Assembly (NCBI GenBank): GCA_963785565.1
Contig: CAWAVV010000013.1
Location: 62,001 to 126,000 of the forward strand
Source: AP-15 sp963785565
GTDB taxonomy: Bacteria; Pseudomonadota; Alphaproteobacteria; ATCC43930; CGMCC-115725
Length of the DNA: 64,000 nucleotides
Direction: 5' to 3'
In this document: positions 25,905-35,047 of the stretch, one piece after another
Layout of the letters: every line of letters starts with the position of its first letter
Numbering within the stretch: position 1 is the stretch's first letter
Translations under genes and position numbers: made by a program
The notes under the pieces: model-generated
What the model was told of the DNA's origin: nothing
Database searches by the model: none
The model's input: only the letters and a program-made list of their open reading frames with translations

Positions 25905-26153
25905 ATGAGAAACCCATTCGACTTGCGCTTGCTGGGGAATTTCGCAGTGCGCGGGGGCTTGATCGCCCTGGGCATGTTGGTCAGCGGATGCAGCGCGCCC
26001 AATCCCGACACCGCGGCCGGTTAGTCGGAGATCGCGGGGCAGAAATGTGCGGTCTGCAGGGCGCAAAACCCGGGGGACATCGGGGCGTGCTATGCGATCT
26101 GCATGCAGCGCATCGAGGACCAGGGGACATATCTGAAGTCGAGCGGTCACTGA
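25905..26153 (+). pseudogene. small Cys-rich lipoprotein interrupted by an in-frame amber codon
   Basis: The ATG at 25905 opens MRNPFDLRLLGNFAVRGG and a lipoprotein signal with lipobox LVSGC. The frame stops at TAG (26022-26024) after 39 residues. Reading straight on in the same frame gives 42 further sensible residues, including GQKCAVCRAQ and GDIGACYAICMQRI (CxxC and CxxxC spacings), to a TGA at 26151-26153. The whole is 82 codons. The continuation keeps the same phase and a protein-like composition, so a nonsense mutation or a sequencing error at one base is the simplest reading. No function is recognised. Confidence 0.6.
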
Positions 26154-26695
26154 TTAGTCTCATAGCGGTGTGAACCAGACGGATGGTTCCCAATGCGCAT
26201 CCTTCGCCGCCCCGGCGGAAGAGCTTGTGAATGATTCCCGATAATCCCGATCGTTGATCCTCTCCCCGGCGACGGCCGGGGTCCATGTCACCGGGGTACG
26301 AGCCAGTCCGAATCGGCACGTTATTGCTTACACTTGAAAAAGTTCGAGTTGGTGGGGCAACGGGTCCCGGCCTTCGCCGGGAAGACGACCAGAAGAAAAT
26401 CACCCCCACCCCGACCCGCCCCCGTCGAGGGGGCGGGAGTACAAATAGGAGTGCTGATTGGGGCCCTCTTCCTTCAAGCAGGAGGGTTGGGGGGTAGGCA
26501 CGGTGCGACTTGATCGGAAACCGCTCTAACTGTCAAATTCGTACCACTGGCGACTGCTCGCAATGCCGCACTGCTGTGCGTATTGGTATTGGCAAGCGTG
26601 CAAGCGGCGACGGCGTCCTGCCCGATGCCTATCCATTCACTCCCTGACGATGGAAGGTAACCCTTAGCCGATCGTCCGCTGACGGAGAGAACAGA
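26154..26695. other. non-coding stretch with palindromes
   Basis: No gene is supported in these 540 bases. Features seen: GGCGACGGCCGGGGTCCATG at about 26271-26290, GGGTCCCGGCCTTCGCCGGG at 26362-26381, and a very strong GC hairpin CCCGCCCCC/GGGGGCGGG at 26415-26437. These are typical dispersed extragenic palindromes. The 26500-26690 part may carry the promoter of the outer-membrane protein gene, but I see no clear -35/-10 pair. Confidence 0.55.
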
Positions 26696-27559
26696 ATGCG
26701 GCGTATCCGAAAATTTATCCTGACGGTGCTCGCGGTTTTTTTCGCGGCTATCGGGACCGCGGCCAGTGCCGCCTATGCGCAGCAATATCCGGCGCCGGGC
26801 GGTCCGCCGCCGCCCCCGCCGACGCCCGCGCCCGTCCTGAGCCAGCCAACCGCGCCGCCGCCGGGGACGCTGACCAGCGGACTGCAGGTGAGCGTGACGC
26901 CGTATCTGTGGCTGACGGGCGTCCACACCACGATCAGCACCCCGCTGGCGCGGGCGCCGACGGTCGACAGCGATGTCGGGGCCTTTCAGCTTCTCGGGCA
27001 TCTCGAGGGCGTGCCGTTCATCGGTTCGGCCGAGATTCGCGACGGGCCGTTCAGCCTGGTAGGCGACATCATCCATCTCCCGGTCGGCACCGACATCACC
27101 ACCCGCAATGTCTTTTTCAATGGCGGCAGCGCATCGCTAACGGCCAATATCGGGACCGCCGTGTTTCTGTATCACTTGGTCGAGCAGCCGGTTCAGTCGC
27201 TCGACGGCGGCGTCGGCTTTCGCGCCTGGGGCATTTCGAGCGGGCTGACCTTGAATGGCGGGCTATTGCCGACGACGAGCGTGAGCCGCTCGGCCGAATG
27301 GGGCGACCCGCTAATCGCCGCCCGCTATCGTCGCGATTTGGGCAATGGGTTCGGGTTGACCGCCTATGGCGATTTGGGCGGCTTCGGCGTCGCAGCACAC
27401 GTCGATTGGCAGCTACTCGGCACGCTCGACTACACTCTCAAGCCGTGGGTCGCGTTGCGCGTCGGCTATCGCACTCTCAACGTCACGGCGGGCGGCAGCC
27501 AGATCGGCTATGTCGTGCACCTGAGGGGGCCGATCCTCGGCGCCACTTTCCGGTTTTGA
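26696..27559 (+). CDS. outer-membrane beta-barrel protein, function unknown
   Basis: The 287-residue precursor has a clear signal peptide (KFILTVLAVFFAAIGTAASA, cleavage near AYAQQ) and a Pro-rich linker. Alternating amphipathic strands follow (LQVSVTPYLWLTGVHTTIST, FGLTAYGDLGGFGVAAHVDW, WVALRVGYRTLNV), and the last residues GATFRF end in the terminal Phe typical of barrels recognised by BamA. Dense Gly and aromatic residues fit an 8-12 strand porin-like barrel. ATG 26696 has GGAGAG upstream. It is monocistronic, and its substrate or role cannot be inferred from neighbours. Confidence 0.75.
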   Translation: MRRIRKFILTVLAVFFAAIGTAASAAYAQQYPAPGGPPPPPPTPAPVLSQPTAPPPGTLTSGLQVSVTPYLWLTGVHTTISTPLARAPTVDSDVGAFQLLGHLEGVPFIGSAEIRDGPFSLVGDIIHLPVGTDITTRNVFFNGGSASLTANIGTAVFLYHLVEQPVQSLDGGVGFRAWGISSGLTLNGGLLPTTSVSRSAEWGDPLIAARYRRDLGNGFGLTAYGDLGGFGVAAHVDWQLLGTLDYTLKPWVALRVGYRTLNVTAGGSQIGYVVHLRGPILGATFRF

Positions 27560-27741
27560 GGGCGGAGGCGGCGCGCCGTTCACAAGCGACCGATACCGGC
27601 GCCCGCCAATCGGCTTTCGCTAAATAGCCGGCATCTCGGACCGACAGCCGATCGGGTCGCGGTTGAGCGCGGCCGGCGCTCGGCGCATGATCATCGGCGA
27701 CAGCTACGGAATGCGATGTCGCGGACCAGGAGGATATGCCG

Positions 27742-28932
27742 ATGAAGATCGTCAAGGTTGAAGATTTGCATTGCGACGCGGGCTGGCGGGTCAACTCGTT
27801 TCTGAAGATCACCACCGATGAGGGCATCGTCGGCTGGTCGGAATATATGGAGGGCTATGGCGCGCAGGGGCTGACCGGGGTCATCCTGAAGCTCGCCGAG
27901 CGCTTTCTGATCGGGCAGGACCCGCGGCCGGTCGAGCGTCACAGCGCCCATCTCTACGCCGCGACACGTCAAGCCGCCGGCGGGGTCAACCAGATGGCGA
28001 TCGCGGCGATCGAGAACGCGCTGATCGACATCAAGGCCAAGGCATTGGGCGTACCGGTTTACGAGATGCTGGGCGGGCCGGTGCGCGACCGATTGCAGCT
28101 CTATTGGTCGCATTGCGGCACCTATCGCGCGCGCCATGCCGACAGGATCCGCGAATGGGCCGGGGTCGACCCGGTGCGCTCGCTCGACGACATCGTGGCA
28201 CTCGGCGAAGAGGTCAGGCGCAAGGGCTTCAAGGGGCTCAAGACCAATTTGATCCGCTTTGACCGCGACAAGCCGTATATGTACGGCCCCGGCACCGGCA
28301 ACCCGCCGGGCTTTCCCGAGCTCAACGTCGATCACCGCATCGTCGATGCCGCGGTAGCGCAGCTGGAGGCGTTTCGCCGTGGCGCCGGCCGCGATGTCGG
28401 GCTCCATCTCGACACCAACTTCAATTACAAGATCGACGGCTACGTCAAACTGGCGCGGGCCCTGGAGCCGCTCGACCTGGTGTGGCTCGAGATCGACCTC
28501 TACGACCCGTCCGGCCTGGCGTTGATCCGCCGCTCGGCCCGCACCCCGATCTCGTCGTGCGAATCATTGTACGGCAGGCGTCAGTTCCGGCCCTATTTCG
28601 AAAACCAGTCGGTCGATTACGCGATCATCGACGTGGCCTGGAACGGCATCCTCGAATCCTTGAAGATCGCGGCGATGGCCGACGCCTACGAGGTCAATGT
28701 GGCACCTCATAATTTCAACGGCCATTTAGGCTCGTTGATCAGCGCGCATATGTGCGCCGTGGCGCCGAACTTTAAAGTCATGGAGATCGACATCGACGAC
28801 GTGACCTGGAAGGACGACATCGTCACCCACCCGCCGGTCATCGAGAACGGCGAGCTGCTGTTGCCGACCGGCCCCGGCTGGGGCGCCGACGTCAACGAGG
28901 AATTTGTCCGCGCCCACCCGCCGAGACGGTAG
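27742..28932 (+). CDS. mandelate racemase/muconate lactonizing enzyme family protein (enolase superfamily)
   Basis: The AGGAGG at 27728-27733 is best spaced to the ATG at 27742 (396 residues) rather than the ATG at 27736. An N-terminal capping domain (VEDLHCDAGWRVNSFLKITT) precedes a (beta/alpha)7beta barrel. Lysines occur in GFKGLKTNLI, metal ligands in HLDTNFNYK (Asp), VWLEIDLYD (Glu) and SSCESLYG (Glu), and a late His in VAPHNFNGH. These enzymes abstract an alpha proton from a carboxylate and dehydrate or racemise sugar acids or related compounds. The substrate is unknown. No transporter or sugar pathway gene lies next to it. Confidence 0.9.
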   Translation: MKIVKVEDLHCDAGWRVNSFLKITTDEGIVGWSEYMEGYGAQGLTGVILKLAERFLIGQDPRPVERHSAHLYAATRQAAGGVNQMAIAAIENALIDIKAKALGVPVYEMLGGPVRDRLQLYWSHCGTYRARHADRIREWAGVDPVRSLDDIVALGEEVRRKGFKGLKTNLIRFDRDKPYMYGPGTGNPPGFPELNVDHRIVDAAVAQLEAFRRGAGRDVGLHLDTNFNYKIDGYVKLARALEPLDLVWLEIDLYDPSGLALIRRSARTPISSCESLYGRRQFRPYFENQSVDYAIIDVAWNGILESLKIAAMADAYEVNVAPHNFNGHLGSLISAHMCAVAPNFKVMEIDIDDVTWKDDIVTHPPVIENGELLLPTGPGWGADVNEEFVRAHPPRR

Positions 28933-29092
28933 GGAGGCCCGACAAATCGGCGTCGAGCCGCCTGTTGCCGCTGTGTGACCGAAACCGGCCTGCCCACCTG
29001 GAAACGCTGTAAATACGCGCTCCGACACGACATACCGGGAGACGACGGATTGACCGGCTTTCCGGCGCCTCCTATGGTGCGCCCGCGACAGC

Positions 29093-29168
29093 GAGCCTGT
29101 AGCTCAGCCGGTAGAGCAACTGACTTTTAATCAGTAGGTCGCGGGTTCGAATCCCGGCGGGCTCACCA
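29093..29168 (+). tRNA. tRNA-Lys (TTT)
   Basis: A 76-base cloverleaf: acceptor GAGCCTG/CGGGCTC, D arm GCTC/GAGC, anticodon loop CTTTTAA with anticodon TTT, T loop TTCGAAT, encoded ACCA. Base 29157 is G where the canonical sequence has C, leaving a G-G mismatch at the base of the T stem. A 43-base copy of a tRNA-Lys 3' part with the canonical C is present at 55760-55802. Confidence 0.92.
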
Positions 29169-29208
29169 TCTAATCAAAGAGTTAGATGAGAGTAACCGAG
29201 AAAGGTTA
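29167..29208 (+). terminator. two tandem stem-loops directly after tRNA-Lys
   Basis: CATCTAA (29167-29173) pairs with TTAGATG (29182-29188), and TAACC (29193-29197) pairs with GGTTA (29204-29208). The first stem uses the tRNA's CCA end. They may end the tRNA transcript or be remains of an attachment site. No strong U run follows. Confidence 0.4.
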
Positions 29209-29499
29209 TCGTTGGGTCCGTATCAAGTCCGCAAAACCAATGAGGCGGGAACGATGACTGGTATCCGATAGAGCGTCTGTGACCTAACCAACGAGACAGA
29301 AAACGCTATTTCACGTGACACAGAGCAAAACATCTCAGCGATGCGGCCAAACCCGGCAGGTGCAGCTCCGATGATCTCATCGGCGGCGACGTCCGCTGTC
29401 AGATGAGCGTGAATGGTGAGCAGGTCGGCGACCGTTAGGGCTGGAGCCGGATCGTCAAAGTCGCGACCAGCCTTGACACGATGCTGAACGCTGGCTCCC
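29209..29499. other. stretch without a recognisable gene
   Basis: A minus-strand frame is open here (for example LTVADLLTIHAHLTADVAAD and AGFGRIAEMFCSVSREIAF), but it has no start or partner motif that I recognise and continues as the antisense of the SDR fragment. It may be a gene remnant. I see no other feature. Confidence 0.35.
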
Positions 29500-29838
29500 C
29501 GACCTATGGCCATACTGGAGGCACTCATCGCGAGTATGGCAAAGGATCTCGACGGCAGCGGTGTGACCGTCAACGTTCTGGTTCCAGCCGGGATCACCAA
29601 CACGCCGATGATTTCCGACGAAGCGGGCTTCGCTCGCGCCACGATGATCCAACCGGAAGTGATGGCGCCGTCGCTGGTCTGGCTCATCTCCGATGCCGCC
29701 GGAACGGTCACCGGCCCGCGCTTTCTCGCCATCCACTGGGACCCCGCGCTAGCACCAGAACAAGCAGCGGAGAAAGCTGGCGCCCCGGTCGCCTGGACCA
29801 GCATCGCGACGATGCCGATCCAGCCACGCCGCACGTAG
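29500..29838 (+). pseudogene. C-terminal remnant of a short-chain dehydrogenase/reductase
   Basis: The frame reads ALIASMAKDLDGSGVTVNVL, VPAGITNTPM and APSLVWLISDAAGTVTGPRF. This is the last third of an SDR: the helix after the Tyr-Lys pair, the VNVLVPAG turn and the TG-x-x-x C-terminal strand. The glycine-rich NAD-binding start and the YxxxK catalytic motif are missing. About 330 bases of unrecognised sequence separate it from tRNA-Lys, so the N-terminal part was probably lost in a rearrangement. Confidence 0.75.
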
Positions 29839-29901
29839 CCGGTCGGGCGAGCAGCCCTGCGCGTGGACGAAGATCTGCCGCGTCCCGTGCCGCGGATTAG
29901 C

Positions 29902-29924
29902 AGCCCGCAAAGATTTCGCGGGCT
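29902..29924. terminator. stem-loop AGCCCGC/GCGGGCT
   Basis: A perfect 7-bp stem with a 9-base loop lies between the SDR remnant and the fibronectin-III protein gene. It may be a transcript end. No U tract follows. Confidence 0.35.
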
Positions 29925-30102
29925 AGATCATCCCGCTGCCGCCTCACCATCGCTACTGCCATGTTCGAGAACATCGCCGCTGCTCTCCCGGGAATAGTGC
30001 GGGGAACGGGGCTGGCTCTGGTCGCATCCAAAGAGCACCAGCATCATCAGGAACGCAGTCAGCCGGGTATGCAAGTACATCGACACCATACAGGAGCGGC
30101 TT

Positions 30103-31776
30103 ATGGTACGCGGGTTGATCGTCTGGCTGTTCACATTGGGTCTGTTCGGCGCGGCAACGGCCGCCGCGGACCAGAGCCCCAACTGCCTGACGCCGGTGTC
30201 GCATGATGGCCGAGCAGAATCTGCAGCCGTCACTTTCTCGGTCCTGGGTGTGGATGGCACCCCGGCCGGCGCCGACACCGTCTGGCAGCCGCTCGGCGGC
30301 ACGATCAGCTTCAGCCTGAAGGGCAGCGGCCTTTCGGACAAGCCGCCGATCGTGTGCTTCGCGTACCATGGCGGCCCGTTCGCACCCAGCCCACGCGTCT
30401 GGCTGCAAAGCAACGACACGGCCACCAACACGCTGATCTACAACGCCACCGTGCCGCCAAAGCTGACCGGCCCCCCGCAGCACATATCCGCGTTCTTCAC
30501 CGCGGCGCGGATCGGCATCGTCGCCCTGTCGGCAAAGATCCGGGTGATCGTGCCGGACGGCAAAGGCTCGGCCCTGACTGACGTCACGGAGCCGATCGGT
30601 ATCACCTCCGCCGTCGTCTCTGCCCTCCTCGCCGCGATCGCGATGGGTCTTGCCTTCGCGTTCATGTGGGGAGTCGCCTGGACGCTGAACGTACCGGGAA
30701 AGCGGCTGCTGCGGATTATCTCGACCCGCTCCGGGGTAGCCAGCCTGTCGCAGTTGCAGGTGATCCTGTGGACCTTCGTCGTTGGTACCGGCGCCGTCTA
30801 CGTGATGGCGATCTCGGGTGGTCTGATCGACATCTCCAATGGCACGCTCATTCTGCTCGGCATCTCCGGCGCCGCCACGGTCGGCTCGAAGCTGCAGAAC
30901 GCGCAGAGCAGCAACAGCCAGAGCGCGTCGGGGGCGCCGTCGGTCCAGCAAAAGCCTGGCCAGGTCCTGGATCTGCAGACCATCGGCGCGGCCGACGAGA
31001 CCGAGGTGTCGCTGGCTTGGTCGGAACCTGCCTCGGGCGGCCGGGTGCGCGCGTATCGAGTGCAATATCGCCTCGGATCGACGGCCAACCCACCGGCGCC
31101 GGGATTGTGGGTCACGGTGGGGGCGACGGTGACGGCGACGCGGTACCGCGTGATCAACCTGCAGCCGGACACGCGCTACGACTTCCAGGTCACGGCGATC
31201 AACGAGTATGGCGATGCCGAGAAGCCGTCGGACGCGACCACGAAAACCACGGTGAAGCGAACGAACGATCCCAACGCGCCGGCCCAGGTGGCCGGGGTGC
31301 GGCTGGGGCGGCCGCCCCAGCTCGGCCGGATCGACCTGATCTGGGCGCCCCCTGCCGGCGGCCCGACCAGCTACCAGGTGCAGCGCAGGCCGCATAACAC
31401 CGATGATGCCTGGACGGATTCCGCCCCTGTAACGGAACCGAGGATCGCCGTCACCACCGGCATCGAAAGCGCCGCGCGCTACGACTTCCGGGTGACCGCG
31501 ATCAACGCCGCGGGGAATGGCCCATGGTCCATTGTGTTAACGGTGCAGGCGCAGCGGCAGCCGGTCTGGGCTGACCTGGTGATCAAGCCCGGCGGCTCCA
31601 ACGAGATCGACGTGACGCGGGTGCAGATGCTGTTCTTCACGGTCGTGACCGCAATCTTCGTGGCGATCAAGATCATGTACAGCTATACCATTCCGGACAT
31701 TCCCCAGGGCTTTCTGGTGCTGATCGGCATCAGCAACGGCATTTACCTGACCGCGAAGTTCGTTCCGGACGACTAA
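30103..31776 (+). CDS. exported membrane protein with two fibronectin type III domains between paired transmembrane modules
   Basis: The ATG has AGGAG seven bases upstream. The 557-residue product has a signal peptide (residues 1-20), a beta-rich domain (20-160), TM helices (TSAVVSALLAAIAMGLAFAF; LQVILWTFVVGTGAVYVMAI; GTLILLGISGAATVGSKL), and a linker rich in Ser and Gln. Two fibronectin type III domains follow (about 295-385 with RYRVINLQPDTRYDFQVTAI, and 390-480 with SAARYDFRVTAINAAGNGPW), then a second TM pair (RVQMLFFTVVTAIFVAIKIM; GFLVLIGISNGIYLTAKFVP). The second TM pair resembles the first module, implying internal duplication. The FN3 domains probably sit outside the membrane and bind a protein or glycan partner. 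I recognise no named family. Confidence 0.8.
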   Translation: MVRGLIVWLFTLGLFGAATAAADQSPNCLTPVSHDGRAESAAVTFSVLGVDGTPAGADTVWQPLGGTISFSLKGSGLSDKPPIVCFAYHGGPFAPSPRVWLQSNDTATNTLIYNATVPPKLTGPPQHISAFFTAARIGIVALSAKIRVIVPDGKGSALTDVTEPIGITSAVVSALLAAIAMGLAFAFMWGVAWTLNVPGKRLLRIISTRSGVASLSQLQVILWTFVVGTGAVYVMAISGGLIDISNGTLILLGISGAATVGSKLQNAQSSNSQSASGAPSVQQKPGQVLDLQTIGAADETEVSLAWSEPASGGRVRAYRVQYRLGSTANPPAPGLWVTVGATVTATRYRVINLQPDTRYDFQVTAINEYGDAEKPSDATTKTTVKRTNDPNAPAQVAGVRLGRPPQLGRIDLIWAPPAGGPTSYQVQRRPHNTDDAWTDSAPVTEPRIAVTTGIESAARYDFRVTAINAAGNGPWSIVLTVQAQRQPVWADLVIKPGGSNEIDVTRVQMLFFTVVTAIFVAIKIMYSYTIPDIPQGFLVLIGISNGIYLTAKFVPDD

Positions 31777-31777
31777 T

Positions 31778-31794
31778 GGCCTGTCGGACAGGCC
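31778..31794 (+). terminator. stem-loop right behind the FN3 protein gene
   Basis: GGCCTG/CAGGCC pair around TCGGA, starting two bases after the stop codon. It is likely a transcript end, although the following bases are not U-rich. Confidence 0.4.
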
Positions 31795-31996
31795 GTGTCC
31801 CTCAAAGACGCATAAGCGGCGTCGCGGCAAGTCAACCGCCAGCCCCGCGAGGGACAAAGGAAATCTTTCTTCCCCTGCCGTGCCGTTCGCTTGAGGGCGT
31901 CACCGGCAGCCAGCGCGAATATATCGAGTAGATGTTCGCCACATGCGCGACAGACAAAACGAAAGTCGATGCCATCCTCGATCCGGCCGCTGCGCC

Positions 31997-34294
31997 TCAG
32001 CTGGCTAGCTGATCGCCGATCGGCAGCCGCCGGATGCGCTTGCCGGTGGCGGCAAAGATCGCGTTGCACAATGCCGGAGCGAAAGGCGGCACGCCCGGCT
32101 CACCGACCCCGCTCGACGGCACGTCGATCCCCGCCGGAACGATGTGGACATGCGTGATCGCCGGCAACTCGTCGATGCGGGCGACCTGATAGCCATCGAA
32201 GTTGTTCTGCTGCGCCCGCCCATTCTTGAAGCTGATCTCGCCATACTTGGCGAGGCTCAGCGCCATCACCGCCGCACCCTCGATTTGCGAGCGGATGCGC
32301 TCCGGGTTGGCGGCAAAGCCGCAATCGATGGCGGTGTCGACACGCGGCACCGTCAGCTTGCCCTTGTCGTCGACCGCAACCTCGACCACGGTGGCGACGT
32401 AGCTCAGGAAGCTGCGATGGACGGCGATGCCGAGGCCGTGCCGCGCCGGCAGCTTGCGGCCCCAGTCCGCCTTCTGCGCCACGAGCTCGACGACGCGCCG
32501 CAACCGGCCCGTGTCGATCGGGTAGGTTTCGACCGGGTCGCCGTAATTCCAGAAATCGGCGACGGCCGGTGACTTGCGGGGGTCGACGATGCGCGGCGGC
32601 CCGATCAGCTCGATCAGCATGTCCTTTGGGTCGCGCTCGGTAGCCTTGGCGAGTTCGGCGACGAAGGACTGGACGGCGAAGGCGTGCGGAATGTTCGACA
32701 CCGAGCGGAACCAGCCGATACGCGCATGGGCTTCGGCCTCACCGTTTTCGCAGCGCAGATTGGGGATATCGAACGGCACGTCGACCAAACCCATGCCGAG
32801 CTCGAAGGGCGCCTCGTGCTTCTGGTCGGGCTTAAAGATTGAGAGAATGGTCGGCGCGACGCTGCGATGCCGCCAGGCGATGACGCGTCCTTGCGGGTCG
32901 ATCCCCGCCTCGATGCGCTCGAGTGAGACGGTGTGGAGGTAGTCGTGCTGAATGTCGTCCTCGCGCGTCCAGACGACCTTGACCGGCGCGCCGCCCATCT
33001 CGCGGGACAAGAGCGCGGCCTCGAGCACGAAGTCGCATTTCGACTTTCGCCCGAAACCACCGCCGAGCAGGGTGACGTTGACAGTCACGTCTTCGAGTTT
33101 GAGGCCGAGTTTCTTTGCCAGCTCCTCTTGCGTGTTGCCGGGGCTCTGCACCGGCGCCCAGGCCTCACATTTACCGTTGGCGACGCGCGCCGTGGCGGTC
33201 GGCGGCTCCATCGGCGCGTGGGCGAGGTGGGGAATGTAGTACTCGGCGGAGACGGTCTTCGCCGACGAGGCGAGCGCCTTGTCAACGTCGCCGTCGTTGC
33301 GCACGACCTTGCCCGGCTTGCGCGCGGTCTCCTCCAGCTGGGCCTTGTAAGCCGCCGAATCGTAGCTGCCATGCGGCCCGTCGTCCCAGCTGACCTTGAG
33401 CGCGTCGCGCCCCTTGATCGCCGCCCAGGTATTCGCCGCGACAACGGCGACCCCGCCCAATGGCTGGAATTGCGCTGGCGGCGGCGTACCTTCGAGGACG
33501 ACGATCTTCTCAACTCCCGGTACCTTCATCGCCGCGGCGCCGTCATGGGAGGCAAGCCTGCCGCCCAGCACCGGTGGCCGCGCGATGGCGGCGTATTTCA
33601 TCCCCGGCAATTTGGCGTCGATGCCGTAGACGGCGCGGCCCGTGGTGATGTCGAACAGATCGACGATCGCGACGTTGCCCTTGCCGAGATAGCGGAAGGC
33701 CGCTTCGTCCTTCAGCTTGATTTGATCGAGCGCCGGCGTTGGCAGAGCGCTCGCCGCGGCCGCAAGATCGCCGTAGCCGAGCTTGCGGCCCGAGGGCTTG
33801 TGGACGACCTCATGGTTCTGAGCCTGAACCTCGGCGACAGCGACGCCCCAGCGCTGGGCCGCCGCCATTTCGAGCATCAGCCGCGCCGCGGCGCCGCATT
33901 GGCGCATCGGCTGGATGAAATGGCGCAGGCTGCGCGAGCCGTCGGTGTTCTGATTGCCGTATTTCTTTTCGTCGCCCGGCGATTGCTTGACATGCACGCG
34001 CGACCAGTCCGCCTCGAGCTCCTCGGCGACTACCATGGGTAGGCTGGTGCGCGAGCCGGTACCCATTTCGGCGCGATGCGCGATGATCGTCACGAGGCCA
34101 CTGGGGTCGATCGAGACGAAAACATGGGGGTCGCTGACGACGCCGCCGGCCATCTTGGCGGCGCCGGTGGCGTAAGCGAGCCCGGCGCGGGCCGGCACCA
34201 GCTCGGCGGCGACAATGAGGCCGCCGGTGGCGAGAATGCCGCGCAGGAAGCCGCGGCGACTGACGTTCTCGATCGCGACGTTGAGGGCGGTCAT
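31997..34294 (-). CDS. molybdopterin-binding subunit of an IorB-type aldehyde/isoquinoline oxidoreductase
   Basis: The 765-residue product starts with a Tat signal (SRRGFLRGILATGGLIVAAE). Xanthine-dehydrogenase-family large-subunit motifs of the periplasmic IorB branch follow, including DPHVFVSIDPSGLVTIIAHR, AEMGTGSRTSLPMVVAEELE, VTLLGGGFGRKSKCDFVLEA, and a C-terminal SSGVGEPGVPPFAPALCNAI. The last carries the GVGE glutamate that acts as base at the Mo site. It would hydroxylate an aldehyde or N-heterocycle using water and pass electrons through the 2Fe-2S subunit encoded one base upstream. No FAD subunit is present, as usual for this branch. Its position beside pqq genes suggests aldehyde oxidation after alcohol oxidation, which is inference. 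Confidence 0.92.
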   Translation of the reverse strand: MTALNVAIENVSRRGFLRGILATGGLIVAAELVPARAGLAYATGAAKMAGGVVSDPHVFVSIDPSGLVTIIAHRAEMGTGSRTSLPMVVAEELEADWSRVHVKQSPGDEKKYGNQNTDGSRSLRHFIQPMRQCGAAARLMLEMAAAQRWGVAVAEVQAQNHEVVHKPSGRKLGYGDLAAAASALPTPALDQIKLKDEAAFRYLGKGNVAIVDLFDITTGRAVYGIDAKLPGMKYAAIARPPVLGGRLASHDGAAAMKVPGVEKIVVLEGTPPPAQFQPLGGVAVVAANTWAAIKGRDALKVSWDDGPHGSYDSAAYKAQLEETARKPGKVVRNDGDVDKALASSAKTVSAEYYIPHLAHAPMEPPTATARVANGKCEAWAPVQSPGNTQEELAKKLGLKLEDVTVNVTLLGGGFGRKSKCDFVLEAALLSREMGGAPVKVVWTREDDIQHDYLHTVSLERIEAGIDPQGRVIAWRHRSVAPTILSIFKPDQKHEAPFELGMGLVDVPFDIPNLRCENGEAEAHARIGWFRSVSNIPHAFAVQSFVAELAKATERDPKDMLIELIGPPRIVDPRKSPAVADFWNYGDPVETYPIDTGRLRRVVELVAQKADWGRKLPARHGLGIAVHRSFLSYVATVVEVAVDDKGKLTVPRVDTAIDCGFAANPERIRSQIEGAAVMALSLAKYGEISFKNGRAQQNNFDGYQVARIDELPAITHVHIVPAGIDVPSSGVGEPGVPPFAPALCNAIFAATGKRIRRLPIGDQLAS

Positions 34295-34295
34295 G

Positions 34296-34748
34296 TCACG
34301 CTCCTGTCGCGGCAGATTTGATAGCGGCGGTGATCCGCTGATAGCAGCCGCAGCGACAGATATTGCCGCTCATGACACTGGCGATCTCGGCCTCGGACGG
34401 GTTTTTGCTGGTCGCCAACAGGGCCGCCGCCTGCATGATCTGGCCGGCCTGGCAATAGCCGCATTGCGGCACGTTGAACGTGCGCCAAGCTTTCTGCACC
34501 GGGTGATTGCCAGCTGGATCGAGGCCTTCGATCGTCACCACGGCGCGGCCGTCGGTGTCGCTGATCGCGGTGATGCAAGCACGTGTAGCCTGGCCGTCGA
34601 CGTGGACTGTGCAGGCGCCGCACAGCGCCATCCCGCAGCCGAACTTTGTCCCGGTCAGCCCAAGTTCATCACGCAGATACCAAAGGAGCGGCATCGATGG
34701 ATCGCCGTCGAAGCTGTGCTCCTGGCCGTTGACACGCAGTTTGGCCAT
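34296..34748 (-). CDS. [2Fe-2S] subunit of the IorA type
   Basis: The 150-residue product has a plant-type ferredoxin domain (FGCGMALCGACTVHVDG, Cys at about 38, 43, 46 and 58) and the helical second cluster domain (VPQCGYCQAGQIMQAAALLA and SGNICRCGCYQRI). It carries electrons from the molybdenum site of the partner subunit to a cytochrome c. There is no signal peptide; these subunits are exported with the Tat-signal-bearing large subunit by hitchhiking. It is the promoter-proximal gene of a two-gene minus-strand operon, divergent from pqqABCDE. Confidence 0.94.
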   Translation of the reverse strand: MAKLRVNGQEHSFDGDPSMPLLWYLRDELGLTGTKFGCGMALCGACTVHVDGQATRACITAISDTDGRAVVTIEGLDPAGNHPVQKAWRTFNVPQCGYCQAGQIMQAAALLATSKNPSEAEIASVMSGNICRCGCYQRITAAIKSAATGA

Positions 34749-35047
34749 CGCTAACCCTCCTCCCAGGTATCCGCGCCCTTCGCCGGGACAAAAGGCGACG
34801 GATGCTTTTCTTAATTTTATTCCCGAAACTACGCCTGAGGCAATCAGCGTGCGGCGCTCCCCCCCAGCCGCGCAACCGGGTTGGGCGGGTTGGGCAAGCG
34901 CGGATGGACGCCACGTTTGGGCATTCGGGCCGAATCCGAGCCGCGCTGTTTTCAGCTACCGAATAGCCGGATTGCGAGCGCTATAGAGCCGGATCGGAGA
35001 TCGCGGTCGGCGGCGGCGGCGCGAACCGCGGGGATCTCGGAACGGAA

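Noticed and set aside
29223..29480. Minus-strand gene fragment after tRNA-Lys
   Set aside because: The frame is open but has no start, no ribosome site and no family resemblance that I could defend.
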